A stretch of DNA of 64,000 nucleotides, taken from positions 129,925 to 193,924 of the forward strand of contig NZ_KI519518.1 of the NCBI RefSeq assembly GCF_000482865.1. The letters are read 5' to 3'. This document shows, one piece after another, positions 34,489-43,526 of the stretch (position 1 is its first letter; each line of letters opens with the position of its first letter). A program made the translations under genes and the position numbers. This DNA is from Actinokineospora inagensis DSM 44258 (GTDB lineage Bacteria > Actinomycetota > Actinomycetes > Mycobacteriales > Pseudonocardiaceae). The notes below the pieces were generated by a model that searched no databases, was not told where the DNA came from, and saw nothing but the letters and a program-made list of their open reading frames with translations.

Positions 34489-35658
34489 CTAGGAGGGCTT
34501 GTTGATCTGTTTGTTGGCCGAGGTCGTGTTGTTCGACCAGGCCGAGACGGTGGCTCCGTCGTCGACCAGGGTCTCGCCCCAGCCACCGGTGATGGGGCCG
34601 AAGTGGTTGTCGGTGATGACGGCGCCGCGGGTGGAGGCCCCGACGCGCATGATGTAGCCGCCGCCGTCGAGGTAGTTGCCGACGATCTGCAGGCCCGTGG
34701 TGGACCCGCCGTCGCTGTCCATGATGAACACCGCTGCGTTCTGGTGGGTGCCGTCGTAGGACTTGCCCGCGTTGCTGATGTCGATGCGGTTGTAGCGGAC
34801 GACCAGGTTGGGGCCGCCGTAGGCCTGGATGCCGTCGTTGTGGGTGTTGTTCGGGTAGGTGCCCGCGAGCAGCAGGTCGTGGATGTAGCTCTGCTCGATC
34901 GTGCTGTCGCCGGGGCCGTTCTGGATCCCGTCTGGCGTGCCCGAGATGTCACACCGGACGACGGTGACCGTGGCGTCGCCGTGGATGGCGCCGTTGCCCC
35001 ACTGCGGACCCGGCCACTGGCTGTCCTTGTAGGTGACGGTCGTGTCGCTGATGTTGATGTGGCCCGCGTTGCCCAGGACCGGCGCCCAACTGTTGTGGTT
35101 GCCCTCGATGACCGAGTTCTTGATGGTCAGCGTGCCCTTGCCGTTGTACTCGATGCCGCCCTTGATCCAGTAGCCGTCGAGGGTGACGTTGCCGCTGAAG
35201 CGCAGGGCGCCGGAGTTCCACTCGGTGCCGGGTGGGGCGGAGCCGGGGCCGTCGACGACCTTCAGCTTGCCGCGGTCGCCGGTGTAGCCGACCTGACCGG
35301 GCTGGGGCACCGCGCCCGCGGGCAGTGAGCCGGGCGGACGGGGCTGAGTCGCGGTGGGCTTGGCGCTGGTGGGCTTGATGGTCCCCGAGGCCGTGGTGGT
35401 CGCACTCGACACCGTCGTGGTGGGTGGAGCGCTGGTCGTGGTGGTCTCGGTCCCGGTGGGCGCCGAAGTGGGCGCCTCGATGGTGGTCGTCGTCGGGATG
35501 TGCGGCGGTGGTGGAGTCGGCTTGCCCGCCACGGGCTTGCAGCCCGCCGCGAGTACCAGGGCCCCCAGCGCCACACCGGTTGTGAGCGCGAGTTTTCGCG
35601 CCCGTCTGAGCCCGTGCAGCTTGCCTAACTCCGCGGACGTGTGAGGTCGAGCGGACAT
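34489..35658 (-). CDS. Right-handed beta-helix lipoprotein
   Basis: A 389-residue secreted protein. The lipobox is LVLAAGC with the lipidated cysteine at residue 40. A Thr/Pro linker follows (about 48–115) and then a parallel beta-helix domain (about 150–389) with repeated NxVIxGN-type coils: TIKNSVIEGNHNSWAPVLGN, HINISDTTVTYKDSQW, VVRYNRIDISNAG and QIVGNYLDGGGYIM. This fold is found in polysaccharide lyases, hydrolases and epimerases. ATG 35658 has GGAAGGA upstream. Its position in the glycan locus suggests it acts on or binds the polymer. Confidence 0.83.
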   Translation of the reverse strand: MSARPHTSAELGKLHGLRRARKLALTTGVALGALVLAAGCKPVAGKPTPPPPHIPTTTTIEAPTSAPTGTETTTTSAPPTTTVSSATTTASGTIKPTSAKPTATQPRPPGSLPAGAVPQPGQVGYTGDRGKLKVVDGPGSAPPGTEWNSGALRFSGNVTLDGYWIKGGIEYNGKGTLTIKNSVIEGNHNSWAPVLGNAGHINISDTTVTYKDSQWPGPQWGNGAIHGDATVTVVRCDISGTPDGIQNGPGDSTIEQSYIHDLLLAGTYPNNTHNDGIQAYGGPNLVVRYNRIDISNAGKSYDGTHQNAAVFIMDSDGGSTTGLQIVGNYLDGGGYIMRVGASTRGAVITDNHFGPITGGWGETLVDDGATVSAWSNNTTSANKQINKPS

Positions 35659-35791
35659 GAGATCCTTCCGGTTGGCAACAAGTCGCCCCCGTTGCAGGAC
35701 AAGGGTTTCGGCCCGGCCGTCGGAGCGCCGGAGCCTGCGGCACTCTATGCACATCCAGCACCAGATCACAATGCAGTCACGATGCGACGAG

Positions 35792-35804
35792 TAATCTGAT
35801 TACC
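35792..35804. promoter_or_regulatory. Perfect 13-bp palindrome in divergent promoter region
   Basis: GTAATC-T-GATTAC lies in the 263-bp gap between the beta-helix lipoprotein gene and the rightward polysaccharide operon. It is AT-rich against its surroundings and a candidate operator for either gene; the regulator is unknown. Confidence 0.4.
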
Positions 35805-35921
35805 AAGAGTGGGATCCGTCACCCGATCGCGCAAAGCGACGCTGCGTAACGATTCCGCGTGTGGCGCGATGCCTGCACCGAGCACAATCGCTCACCCCCA
35901 TCCAGGCAGCCGGGAGCTGGG

Positions 35922-37553
35922 ATGCGCACGAGCGCCCGACCGACCCCCGCCCCGGACCGGCCACTGGCCGCGGCCGAGGCGCGCACGAGTACGCCCGTTT
36001 GGCTCACCGCGACGGCGGTGGCCTGCGTACTCGCGATCATCCGCGTGGCGATGGTGGTGTTCTCGCCGTACTCGACCGCGGTCGGGCTGTTCGACGACGA
36101 CGCCTTCTACTACTTCGGCGTCGCCGGTCACATCGCCGCGGGCGACGGGTCAACATTCAACGGACTGGACCCGACCAACGGATATCACCCTCTGTGGTTG
36201 TTGATCCTCGTCCCGGTGTTTTCGATCACGAACGGTAAAACCGCGCTGGTTGCTGTGACGCTGGTCTCATCAGCCCTGGCGATTGCGTCCGGACGGCAGA
36301 TCGACCGGATTGGCCGGTTCACCGGGCGTCCGGTCGTGACCACGCTGTGTGCGGCCCCGCTGCTGATCCTCGGCGCGGCTGGCCCGTCGTTCTGGTACTC
36401 GGGCATGGAGACCGGGCTGCTGCTGTTCGCGCTGCTCTGGCTGGCCGCGACCTACCTGCGCACGGACGGCTTCACCGCGCCCGCCTTCGGCCCGGCCGCC
36501 GCCCGCAACGCGGGTGTGATCGCCGCGATCGCGGTGCTGGCCCGGCTGGACACCGTGTTCCCGATGGCCGTGCTCGGTGTCGTCGCCATCACCGGCTGGG
36601 TGCGCGCGGGCAAGCCGTGGCTGAAGCTGACCGGGTCGTTCGTCGCGGTCCCGGCCGTCGCGCTGATCGCGTACGTGGCGGTCAACCAGTGGCTGTTCCA
36701 CACTCCGCTACCGGTTTCCGGTCAGGCGAAGGCATTGGGCGGCCACGGGGTGAATGTCGACACGATCGGGCAATTCCTCACCTCACCGGTCCTTTTCGGG
36801 CAATCGACCTATCTCGGCGCGATCGGGATCCTCGTCGTCCTCGGCGCGCTACTGGCCAAGTCGACCGGACACCTCGGACTGGCCGCCCGGTTCGGCGCGG
36901 TGGTGCTGGCGGGCGGCGTGCTGACCGTCGGTTACTACGCGTTTACCTCAACTTGGCAGTTGTGGCCCTGGTACTTCTCCTCCGCGCCGCTCGCGGTGGC
37001 GCTCGCCGGACCGTCCGTGGTGGACCGGTGGGCGCGCTGGGTGCCGGTGCGCAAGCTGGGCGCCGCGGCGCTGGTGCTGCTGGTGGTCGCCGTCGTCGGC
37101 GCGAACGCGGTCCGGGCGACCCGGGCGAACGTGGCCCGCTCGGCGTTCATCGAGGACGGACCGGCGGTCGCCGCCCAGATCGACGCACTGACCCCGGTCA
37201 ACGAGCCGATCGCGATGGGCGACCGGGCGGGCAGCCTCGGCTACCACCTGCACAGACCGCTGGTGCACCTGGAGGGCCTGGTCAACTCGGCCGACTACCT
37301 CGACGCGCTGAAGAACGGCACCGTGCACCGGTTCCTCGCCGATCGGGGGGTCGCGCTCTACGCCCGCGGCGACAGCGACCCGGGCACCCCCGACCCCGCC
37401 AACCCCGGCTGCGTCCGGTTCACCGAACCGGAGCAGGGCGGCGGCACCAAGGTCCAGATCGTCGTGTGCGATCGGGACCTGCTCCTCACAACCCCGGTGG
37501 CGGACGGGACGTCCTACCGGGTGTGGCGCTACCGGGTCGACCTGAATCGGTAG
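35922..37553 (+). CDS. Polytopic membrane glycosyltransferase-like protein (GT39/GT-C type)
   Basis: A 543-residue protein with about 10–12 membrane segments. It has the first-loop acidic motif AVGLFDDDAFYYFGVAGHIA followed by GDGSTFNGLDPTNGYHPLWL, characteristic of GT-C polyprenyl-phosphate-sugar-dependent transferases of the GT39/PMT-like group. A soluble C-terminal domain follows at about 400–543. Start ATG 35922 with GGGAG upstream. It opens the rightward Wzz/Wzy/Wzx operon and likely modifies the lipid-linked glycan or surface proteins. Confidence 0.8.
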   Translation: MRTSARPTPAPDRPLAAAEARTSTPVWLTATAVACVLAIIRVAMVVFSPYSTAVGLFDDDAFYYFGVAGHIAAGDGSTFNGLDPTNGYHPLWLLILVPVFSITNGKTALVAVTLVSSALAIASGRQIDRIGRFTGRPVVTTLCAAPLLILGAAGPSFWYSGMETGLLLFALLWLAATYLRTDGFTAPAFGPAAARNAGVIAAIAVLARLDTVFPMAVLGVVAITGWVRAGKPWLKLTGSFVAVPAVALIAYVAVNQWLFHTPLPVSGQAKALGGHGVNVDTIGQFLTSPVLFGQSTYLGAIGILVVLGALLAKSTGHLGLAARFGAVVLAGGVLTVGYYAFTSTWQLWPWYFSSAPLAVALAGPSVVDRWARWVPVRKLGAAALVLLVVAVVGANAVRATRANVARSAFIEDGPAVAAQIDALTPVNEPIAMGDRAGSLGYHLHRPLVHLEGLVNSADYLDALKNGTVHRFLADRGVALYARGDSDPGTPDPANPGCVRFTEPEQGGGTKVQIVVCDRDLLLTTPVADGTSYRVWRYRVDLNR

Positions 37554-37554
37554 C

Positions 37555-37572
37555 AACGGTCGTTGGACCGTT
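37555..37572 (+). terminator. Short hairpin after the GT-C gene
   Basis: Arms AACGGTC (37555–37561) and GACCGTT (37566–37572) with a 4-nt loop directly follow the stop. It is weak and may be only a pause or processing site ahead of the Wzz-like gene. Confidence 0.35.
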
Positions 37573-37691
37573 CGGCCGAGTCAACCGGCGCGTAGCATCA
37601 CAACGAGTAACGACTTTCTTCCGCTGGCGATTCATCTACAAGTGAGCGACCGGACCGGTTCCTCGGTGTCACGTCGTGTGTTGGGGCGCAG

Positions 37692-38669
37692 ATGATGGAT
37701 TTCTTCAAGACACTGCTGCTGCTGTTGAAGCGGTGGTACGTGGCGCTCCCCGTGTTCGCCGTGACCGTCGGCGCAGCGGGGGCCGTCTACGTGGCGATGC
37801 CGCTGCAATACGAGTCGACGGCCACGATCGTGCTGACGTCGCCGTCCAGCGGCCCGACCAGCACCACGGACAAGGTGAACGGGCAGACCAACCCGCTGCT
37901 GGCGTTCGACACGAGCCTCACCATCTCCGCGTCGATCGTGATCCAGAGCATCAACACCCCCGAGGTGGTGAAGTCGCTGGGCGCCGACGGCCCGGACAAC
38001 ACCTTCGTGTTGACCGGTGGCGGTGACGGCGGCCCGTTCATCAGCGTCAAGGCGGACAGCTCCACCGAGTCCGCCGCACGCGACCTGTGCGTGAAGGTGC
38101 TGGACAAGGTCAAGCAGGAGCTGACCAAGCGGCAGCAGGCGCTCAACGCGCCGCCGAGCACCTTCATCGGGGTAGACGACGTGGTGCCGCCGACCAAGCC
38201 GGAACCGCTGCGCGGCGGGAAGCTGCGCGCGGCCGGTGTGGCGCTGGCCCTCGGTCTGATCGCCAGCCTCGGCGCCGTCTACGGCATCGACACGCTGCAG
38301 CAGCGCAAGCGCCGTCGGGAGAACCCGGAGGATGCCGACCTCGACGACGAGTTGGACGACCTCGATGTGCCGGAAGCCCCCACGGGCCAGGCGCAGGAGC
38401 ACCCGTCCCGGCCGTCGCTGCCGCCGGTGAGCCGGACCCCGCAGCCGATGGGCGTCGGAGCAGGCGAGCTGACCCAGCGGGTGCGGCCCGCGCAGGCCGA
38501 GTCCGGCAACGGCAGGCCGGTCGGTTCCGGGGCGGCGGGCAGCACGAGCGGCCAGCTCAACACCGGTAGCGCGCTGAACCGGCCGCAGGGCCAGGGCAAC
38601 CGCGAGTACCGGGAGCCGCCGACCGTCCGGGTCAAGCCCGCGCAGGCGCCGCAAGAACCGCGTGGTTGA
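37692..38669 (+). CDS. Wzz-like polysaccharide co-polymerase
   Basis: A 325-residue chain-length determinant family protein. The first membrane helix is at about residues 17–36 (ALPVFAVTVGAAGAVYVAMP), followed by YESTATIVLTSPSSGPTS and an external helical domain. A second helix (KLRAAGVALALGLIASLGAV) leads to a Pro/Asp-rich cytoplasmic tail. There is no tyrosine kinase domain. The start is ATG 37692 or 37695. It sets polymer length with the adjacent Wzy-like polymerase, whose start overlaps or abuts its stop. Confidence 0.87.
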   Translation: MMDFFKTLLLLLKRWYVALPVFAVTVGAAGAVYVAMPLQYESTATIVLTSPSSGPTSTTDKVNGQTNPLLAFDTSLTISASIVIQSINTPEVVKSLGADGPDNTFVLTGGGDGGPFISVKADSSTESAARDLCVKVLDKVKQELTKRQQALNAPPSTFIGVDDVVPPTKPEPLRGGKLRAAGVALALGLIASLGAVYGIDTLQQRKRRRENPEDADLDDELDDLDVPEAPTGQAQEHPSRPSLPPVSRTPQPMGVGAGELTQRVRPAQAESGNGRPVGSGAAGSTSGQLNTGSALNRPQGQGNREYREPPTVRVKPAQAPQEPRG

Positions 38670-38671
38670 TC

Positions 38672-40135
38672 GTGGCGGCCCCGGAAGCGCTGCCGGACCA
38701 CTTGCCACCGGCCAAGGGCAAAGCGAGGTTTGACGGCGCCACGCTGGCGTGCGTCTACGCGCTGGCGATGACCGTGATCCCGGCCGCGCTGGTGATCAAG
38801 GGCCTGCCCATGTCGCTCACCCCCGGGGTGGCGTTCGGCCTGGTCATGGGCGTGGTGTGGTTCCTGGCGCAGTTGGTCAGCTCGATGGGTGTGGCCAAGG
38901 GCCGCAACGCCGCGCGGACCGCGCTGTTCCTGTTCGCCTCGTCGCAGCTCGCGACCTACGGCTACGCGACCTACGGCTACCTGCCCGGCGACGAGCTCAA
39001 CGCCGCCGACCGCACGCTGATCACGATCCTGGCGGTGACCGCGGTCGGCATCGCGGTGACCGACGGGGTGCGCGGCCTGGACCGGATCGACCGGGTGCTC
39101 AAGGTCATGATCGTCGGCGCGACGTTCATGGCCTTCGTCGGCATCCTGCAGTTCCAGTTCGGGTTCGACCTGACCCAGTACCTCAACTTCCCCGGCCTGC
39201 GCGCCAACGGCGACCTGTCGCACGTGCTGGACCGGTCCGGCTTCCGCAGGCCCGCGGGCACCGCCGGGCACCCCATCGAGTTCGGTGTGGTGTGCGCGAT
39301 GACGGTGCCGCTGGCCCTGTACTACGCGCTGCGCAACATGGACTACGGCGGCCCGCAGCGGCGCTGGTGGCTGTGCCTGGCGATCCTGGCCGTGGCGTCG
39401 ATGCAGTCGCTGTCCCGCTCGGCGGTGCTCGGCCTGGGCATCGCGGCGATCTTCATCATCCCGGCGATGGCGCCCAAGCGCCGGGTCCGCGCGCTGTGGG
39501 GGATGCTCGGCTTCCTGGTGGCGATGCGGATCATGGTGCCCGGCCTGGTCGGCACCCTGCTCAGCCTGTTCACCAGCATCAGCGTCGACCCCAGCGCGGA
39601 GAGCAGGCGGCGGGCGGTGGAGCGGGCGGGCAAGGAGATCCCGCACCACCTGTGGCTCGGCCGCGGCATGGGGACCTACCTGCCGGAGAAGTACGGCTGG
39701 CTGGACAACCAGTACCTGGGCACGCTGGTGCAGAACGGCGTCATCGGGCTGACCCTGCTGATCTTCATCTACCTGGCGGGCATGTACTGCGCCTTCCGCG
39801 CCCGGCTGGCCAGCAAGGACCCGCGCATCCGCGACCTCGGCATCACCCTGGCCGCCTGCATCGCGGTCCCCGGCATCTCCTCGGCCACCTTCGACCTGAT
39901 GGGTTTCGCCGTCGCCACCGGCTACACCTTCCTGCTCATCGGCCTGGCGGGCGCGCTGTGGCGCACCGTGCGGGAGCAGCCGGGTGGGATTCCGCCACTG
40001 TTGGGTCCGCCGGTGCAACGCCCGGGGCGGGACCGACGACGACTAGACCGGGGCGGCCCGTCCGGGAAGAAGTCGACCGGGCCGCCCCGCCGTCCCCGCA
40101 AGCGACCTGAGCAGAGACCCGAGGTTCCCGCGTGA
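38672..40135 (+). CDS. O-antigen ligase/Wzy-like polymerase
   Basis: A 487-residue membrane protein with about 11–12 segments and the Wzy_C core: RPAGTAGHPIEFGVVCAMTV, SMQSLSRSAVLGLGIAAIFI, and a periplasmic-loop region HHLWLGRGMGTYLPEKYGWL with DNQYLGTLVQNGVIGL. The C-terminal tail is basic and proline-rich. GTG 38672 or the overlapping TTG 38666 could start it. It polymerises lipid-linked repeat units outside the membrane. It overlaps the flippase gene by four bases. Confidence 0.87.
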   Translation: MAAPEALPDHLPPAKGKARFDGATLACVYALAMTVIPAALVIKGLPMSLTPGVAFGLVMGVVWFLAQLVSSMGVAKGRNAARTALFLFASSQLATYGYATYGYLPGDELNAADRTLITILAVTAVGIAVTDGVRGLDRIDRVLKVMIVGATFMAFVGILQFQFGFDLTQYLNFPGLRANGDLSHVLDRSGFRRPAGTAGHPIEFGVVCAMTVPLALYYALRNMDYGGPQRRWWLCLAILAVASMQSLSRSAVLGLGIAAIFIIPAMAPKRRVRALWGMLGFLVAMRIMVPGLVGTLLSLFTSISVDPSAESRRRAVERAGKEIPHHLWLGRGMGTYLPEKYGWLDNQYLGTLVQNGVIGLTLLIFIYLAGMYCAFRARLASKDPRIRDLGITLAACIAVPGISSATFDLMGFAVATGYTFLLIGLAGALWRTVREQPGGIPPLLGPPVQRPGRDRRRLDRGGPSGKKSTGPPRRPRKRPEQRPEVPA

Positions 40136-41637
40136 CCGCCGCTGACGCCCAACAGGCGCCACAGACACCGCGCCCGCCCACCCTCGACCCGCCACCGGTC
40201 GAACCCGACCCGGAACCACAGCCGACGGTCGGCAGCAAGGTCGGCAACGGCGTGCTGTGGAGCCTGCTCAACACCGCCGTGCTGCGGCTGGGCATCCTGG
40301 TGTCCGGCATCGCGCTGGCCCGCATCCTCACCACTGAGGACTACGGCGTGTTCGGCGTCGCGGCGGCCGTGTTGATCGTGTTGCACGCGTTCAACGAGCT
40401 GGGCGTGAGTCTGGCCCTCGTCCGCTGGGAACGGGACGTCCGCGAGTTCGCCCCGACCGCCATGACGATCTCCGTCGGCACCTCCGCGGTGCTCTACGCC
40501 GCGCTGTTCGCGACCGCCCCGGTGATCTGCGACCTGATGGGCAGCCCGACGTCGGTGCCGGTGGTCCAGGTCCTGTGCGTCGCGGTGATCCTGGACGGGA
40601 TCGCGTCGGTGCCGTCGACCATCCTGAACCGGGAGTTCAAGCAGCGCACCAGGTTCTTCTGCGACGCGCTCGCGTTCGTGGTGGTGACCGGCCTGACGAT
40701 CTCGCTGGCGCTCTCCGGCGCGGGCGCGATGAGCTTCGCCATCGGCCAGGTGGCGGGCAACGTGGTCTCGGTCGTCTGCTACCTGCTGCTGTGCCCGATC
40801 AAGGTGCGGCCCGGGTGGGACAAGGCGATCGCCCGCGAGCTGCTGGTGTTCGGGCTGCCGTTGGCGGCGGCGAGCGTGTTGACGCTGTCGGTGATGCAGA
40901 TCGACAAGTTCGTGGTCGGGCCCATCGCGGGCACGGTCGCCCTCGGCCTGTACATGATGGTGTTCAACCAGTCGAGCCTGCCGCTGCAGATCTTCTCCGA
41001 GGCCGCGCGCCGGGTGTCGCTGGCCGGGTTCGCCCGGCTGGCCGACGACAAGCCGCAGCTCGAACAGTCGGTGGCGCGCGGTGTCGGGCTGTTGGTGGCG
41101 GGCGCGCTGCCGGTGTGCGCCCTGCTGGGCTGCTACGCGGCGCCGATGCTGCACATCGTGTACGGGGAGCAGTGGGTGCCGGGCGCGGCCGCGCTGCAGT
41201 TCCTGGCGGTCCTCGGCCTGGTGCGGATCGTGCTGTTCATCGGCTACGACCTGCTGGTGGCGCTGGACGGCAACAAGGCGCTGATCGGGTTGCAGGCGCT
41301 GTGGCTGGGCGCGGTGCTGCCCGCCCTGATCATCGGCACCCACCTCGACGGCATCCGCGGCGCGGCCATCGCCCAGGCGACGGTGGCGACGCTGGTGGTG
41401 CTGCCGTCGTTCGCCATCGTGATCCGGCGGCGCGGGGTGCGGCTGATGCCGTCGGTGCTGGCCTGCGTCCGACCGGTCGTCGGCGGCGTGCTGCTGGTCG
41501 CGTCCACGATCGTGGTCCGCTCGGTGTTCACGAACCCCTGGCTGCAGGTCGGGGTCGGCGGCCTGGCCGCCGCTGTGCTGTACCTCCCCGTGGTGTACCC
41601 GATGCGCAAGATGTTGCCCGGAAAGGCTTCCGCATGA
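40132..41637 (+). CDS. Wzx-like oligosaccharide flippase
   Basis: A 501-residue MATE/MOP-superfamily protein with about 12–14 membrane segments. The N-terminal cytoplasmic Pro-rich tail is followed by GSKVGNGVLWSLLNTAVLRL and a GIALARILTTEDYGVFGVAA segment conserved in polysaccharide flippases. GTG 40132 overlaps the Wzy stop (GTGA), and its own stop overlaps the GT2 start (ATGA). It presumably moves undecaprenyl-linked repeat units across the membrane. Confidence 0.9.
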   Translation: MTAADAQQAPQTPRPPTLDPPPVEPDPEPQPTVGSKVGNGVLWSLLNTAVLRLGILVSGIALARILTTEDYGVFGVAAAVLIVLHAFNELGVSLALVRWERDVREFAPTAMTISVGTSAVLYAALFATAPVICDLMGSPTSVPVVQVLCVAVILDGIASVPSTILNREFKQRTRFFCDALAFVVVTGLTISLALSGAGAMSFAIGQVAGNVVSVVCYLLLCPIKVRPGWDKAIARELLVFGLPLAAASVLTLSVMQIDKFVVGPIAGTVALGLYMMVFNQSSLPLQIFSEAARRVSLAGFARLADDKPQLEQSVARGVGLLVAGALPVCALLGCYAAPMLHIVYGEQWVPGAAALQFLAVLGLVRIVLFIGYDLLVALDGNKALIGLQALWLGAVLPALIIGTHLDGIRGAAIAQATVATLVVLPSFAIVIRRRGVRLMPSVLACVRPVVGGVLLVASTIVVRSVFTNPWLQVGVGGLAAAVLYLPVVYPMRKMLPGKASA

Positions 41638-42443
41638 CCGCCCCGCTCAAAGACCGCGGCGGCGCCTCGGCGTTCGCCCGCCGCGCGCTGCGCGACGCGT
41701 TCGGCCTGTGGCCGATGCACGAGGCGAAGACCAAGCTGGTGCTGGGCAGGCGGGTGCCGGAGCTGCGCCGGTTCGAGGACGCCGAGGTGGCGTCGCTGCG
41801 GTCGGTCGTGGGTGACCGACCGGAAACCCTGGTGGCGACGGTGATGCCGACGTACAAGCGGCCCGGCCTGCTGCCGGTCGCGGTCGAATCGGCGCTGGCG
41901 CAGACGGTTCAGGACCAGACGATCATCGTGGTGGACGACGGCGGCGGCCTGCCCGCGCTGCCGTCCGACCCCCGGTTGGTCGCGGTGAGCCTGTCCCGCA
42001 ACTCGGCGGTGCTCGGCCTGGTGCGCAACGTCGGCATCCGGCTGACCCGCTCCAAGTACATCGCCTTCCTCGACGACGACAACACCTGGCGCGAAGACCA
42101 CTTGGAACACACGCTGGCCACCCTGGGTCGCGGCGCCGACCTGGTCTACTCCGCGGTGGAGCGCCGCCGCGCGGACGGCTCCGTGCTCGATGTGCTCTCA
42201 GAACCGTTCGACCGCAAGACAATGGTGGACGACTCGCCCTACGTCGACTCGAACTCGATCGTGCTGCGCCGCGCGGATGACGTGCTGTTCAGCCGGATTC
42301 CGCGGGTGAAGCAGACGCTTCCCAAGGAAGACTGGGAGTTCGTGCACCGGATGTCGCGGACCCGGGTCGTGCAGCACGTGCCGGAGCCCACGGTGCGGTA
42401 CCTGGTCAACGAGGACAGCTACTACACCGCCTGGAAAGCCTGA
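41634..42443 (+). CDS. Glycosyltransferase family 2
   Basis: A 269-residue GT-A transferase. The nucleotide-sugar region begins VATVMPTYKRPGLLPVAVES, with DDG in IIVVDDGGGLP and the DXD metal motif in YIAFLDDDNTWREDHLEHTL. The acceptor region has TLPKEDWEFVHRMSR (the ED motif). About 60 residues precede the GT domain. It is the last gene of the rightward operon and is followed by a very long terminator hairpin. Confidence 0.9.
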   Translation: MTAPLKDRGGASAFARRALRDAFGLWPMHEAKTKLVLGRRVPELRRFEDAEVASLRSVVGDRPETLVATVMPTYKRPGLLPVAVESALAQTVQDQTIIVVDDGGGLPALPSDPRLVAVSLSRNSAVLGLVRNVGIRLTRSKYIAFLDDDNTWREDHLEHTLATLGRGADLVYSAVERRRADGSVLDVLSEPFDRKTMVDDSPYVDSNSIVLRRADDVLFSRIPRVKQTLPKEDWEFVHRMSRTRVVQHVPEPTVRYLVNEDSYYTAWKA

Positions 42444-42445
42444 TC

Positions 42446-42497
42446 CCCCAACACAAGCAGCCCCCGCCGGATGTGGCGGGGGCTGCTTGTGTTGGGG
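42446..42497. terminator. Bidirectional terminator with a 23-bp perfect stem
   Basis: Arms 42446–42468 and 42475–42497 are perfectly complementary over 23 bp with a 6-nt loop GGATGT. It lies between the stops of the convergent GT2 and sigma-partner genes and touches the latter's stop codon. Confidence 0.9.
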
Positions 42498-43514
42498 CTA
42501 CTTGACGTCGAGGTGGGTGTCAGTGGCGACGCGGGCGAGGGCTTCCAGGGTGTAGGGGAAGGCGGGCAGCTCGGTGACGGTGTCGGCGAAATACTTGCTC
42601 TGGGCGAGGAACAGCACGTCGCCGTCGGCGAAGCGGAACAAGGCCCACTGGCCCTTGCGGGCCGCGGACGGCGGGGCGGTGGTGACGGCGACCTGCTTGC
42701 CGTCGACCGTGATCACGACGCAGGTGGGCGGCTCCGCGCCCTTGTCCTTGCTGTCCTTGCCGTCCTTGGTTTCGGTGGGGCACCCGTCGGCCTGCTCGAC
42801 CTTGTCGTTCTTGTCGTTCTTGCCGCCGGAGTAGAGGACGGCCGAGAGGTAGCCCCAGGACGTGCCGTTGTTGCTGACGGCGAGGGAGGCGCGGTAGTCC
42901 CAGGGGGCGTCGCCCGAGCGCTCGGCGAGGACGTCGTGACCGGGGGTCTCGGTGCCCGGAACGGTCGCGGGCGAGGTGTAACCGGCCGGGAGGAGCGCCT
43001 GCAGCGCGGCTTCGAGGCGGTGGGCGCGGTCGGCTTCCGGGCCGGACCGCTGCGTCTCGTCGGGCTTGCCGGGGCCGCAGGGCTTGCCGGAGTTGATGAT
43101 GGTCACCTTGGTGCGGTCGCCCGCCTTCGGGTCACCCGGTTTCGTGGACCCGTTCGTCGTCGTCGGGCCGCCTGAAGGGGTGGAGTCGTCCGGCTTCGTG
43201 GGGCCGCCGGTCTTGGTGGGCTCTCCTGGCTTGGTGGGGTCTCCCGGCTTGGTGGGGTCGCAGGACTTGGTCGGGTCGCCGGGCTTGCCCGCCGCGGCGC
43301 CGGGGGCGACCTGGCCGTCGGAGCCGTGCACGGGGATGGTGAGGGCGCCCGCGGCCACCGCGAGGACGGCGGCCGAGGTGCCGAGGACGAGCCTGCGGGT
43401 GTGGCGGGAACGCTGGGCGGAGCGAGCGGCGGCGACGACCTCGTCCGGGTTCATCGCGGGCGGGGTCGGGGTGGCGTTCATGACGCCGTGCAAGGCGTCG
43501 CGAAAGTTGTCCAT
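42498..43514 (-). CDS. Single-pass membrane protein, probable sigma-factor partner
   Basis: A 338-residue protein. A cytoplasmic N-terminus of about 40 residues (MDNFRDALHGVMNATPTPPA; NPDEVVAAARSAQRSRHTRR) is followed by one membrane helix (LVLGTSAAVLAVAAGALTIP). Then come a Pro/Thr/Lys repeat linker (DPTKPGDPTKPGEPTKTGGP and neighbours) and an external C-terminal domain. It starts 12 bp after the SigE-type gene. The arrangement fits an anti-sigma or signal-sensing partner, but no zinc anti-sigma motif is seen. Confidence 0.75.
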   Translation of the reverse strand: MDNFRDALHGVMNATPTPPAMNPDEVVAAARSAQRSRHTRRLVLGTSAAVLAVAAGALTIPVHGSDGQVAPGAAAGKPGDPTKSCDPTKPGDPTKPGEPTKTGGPTKPDDSTPSGGPTTTNGSTKPGDPKAGDRTKVTIINSGKPCGPGKPDETQRSGPEADRAHRLEAALQALLPAGYTSPATVPGTETPGHDVLAERSGDAPWDYRASLAVSNNGTSWGYLSAVLYSGGKNDKNDKVEQADGCPTETKDGKDSKDKGAEPPTCVVITVDGKQVAVTTAPPSAARKGQWALFRFADGDVLFLAQSKYFADTVTELPAFPYTLEALARVATDTHLDVK

Positions 43515-43526
43515 GAGGTCCCTCTC

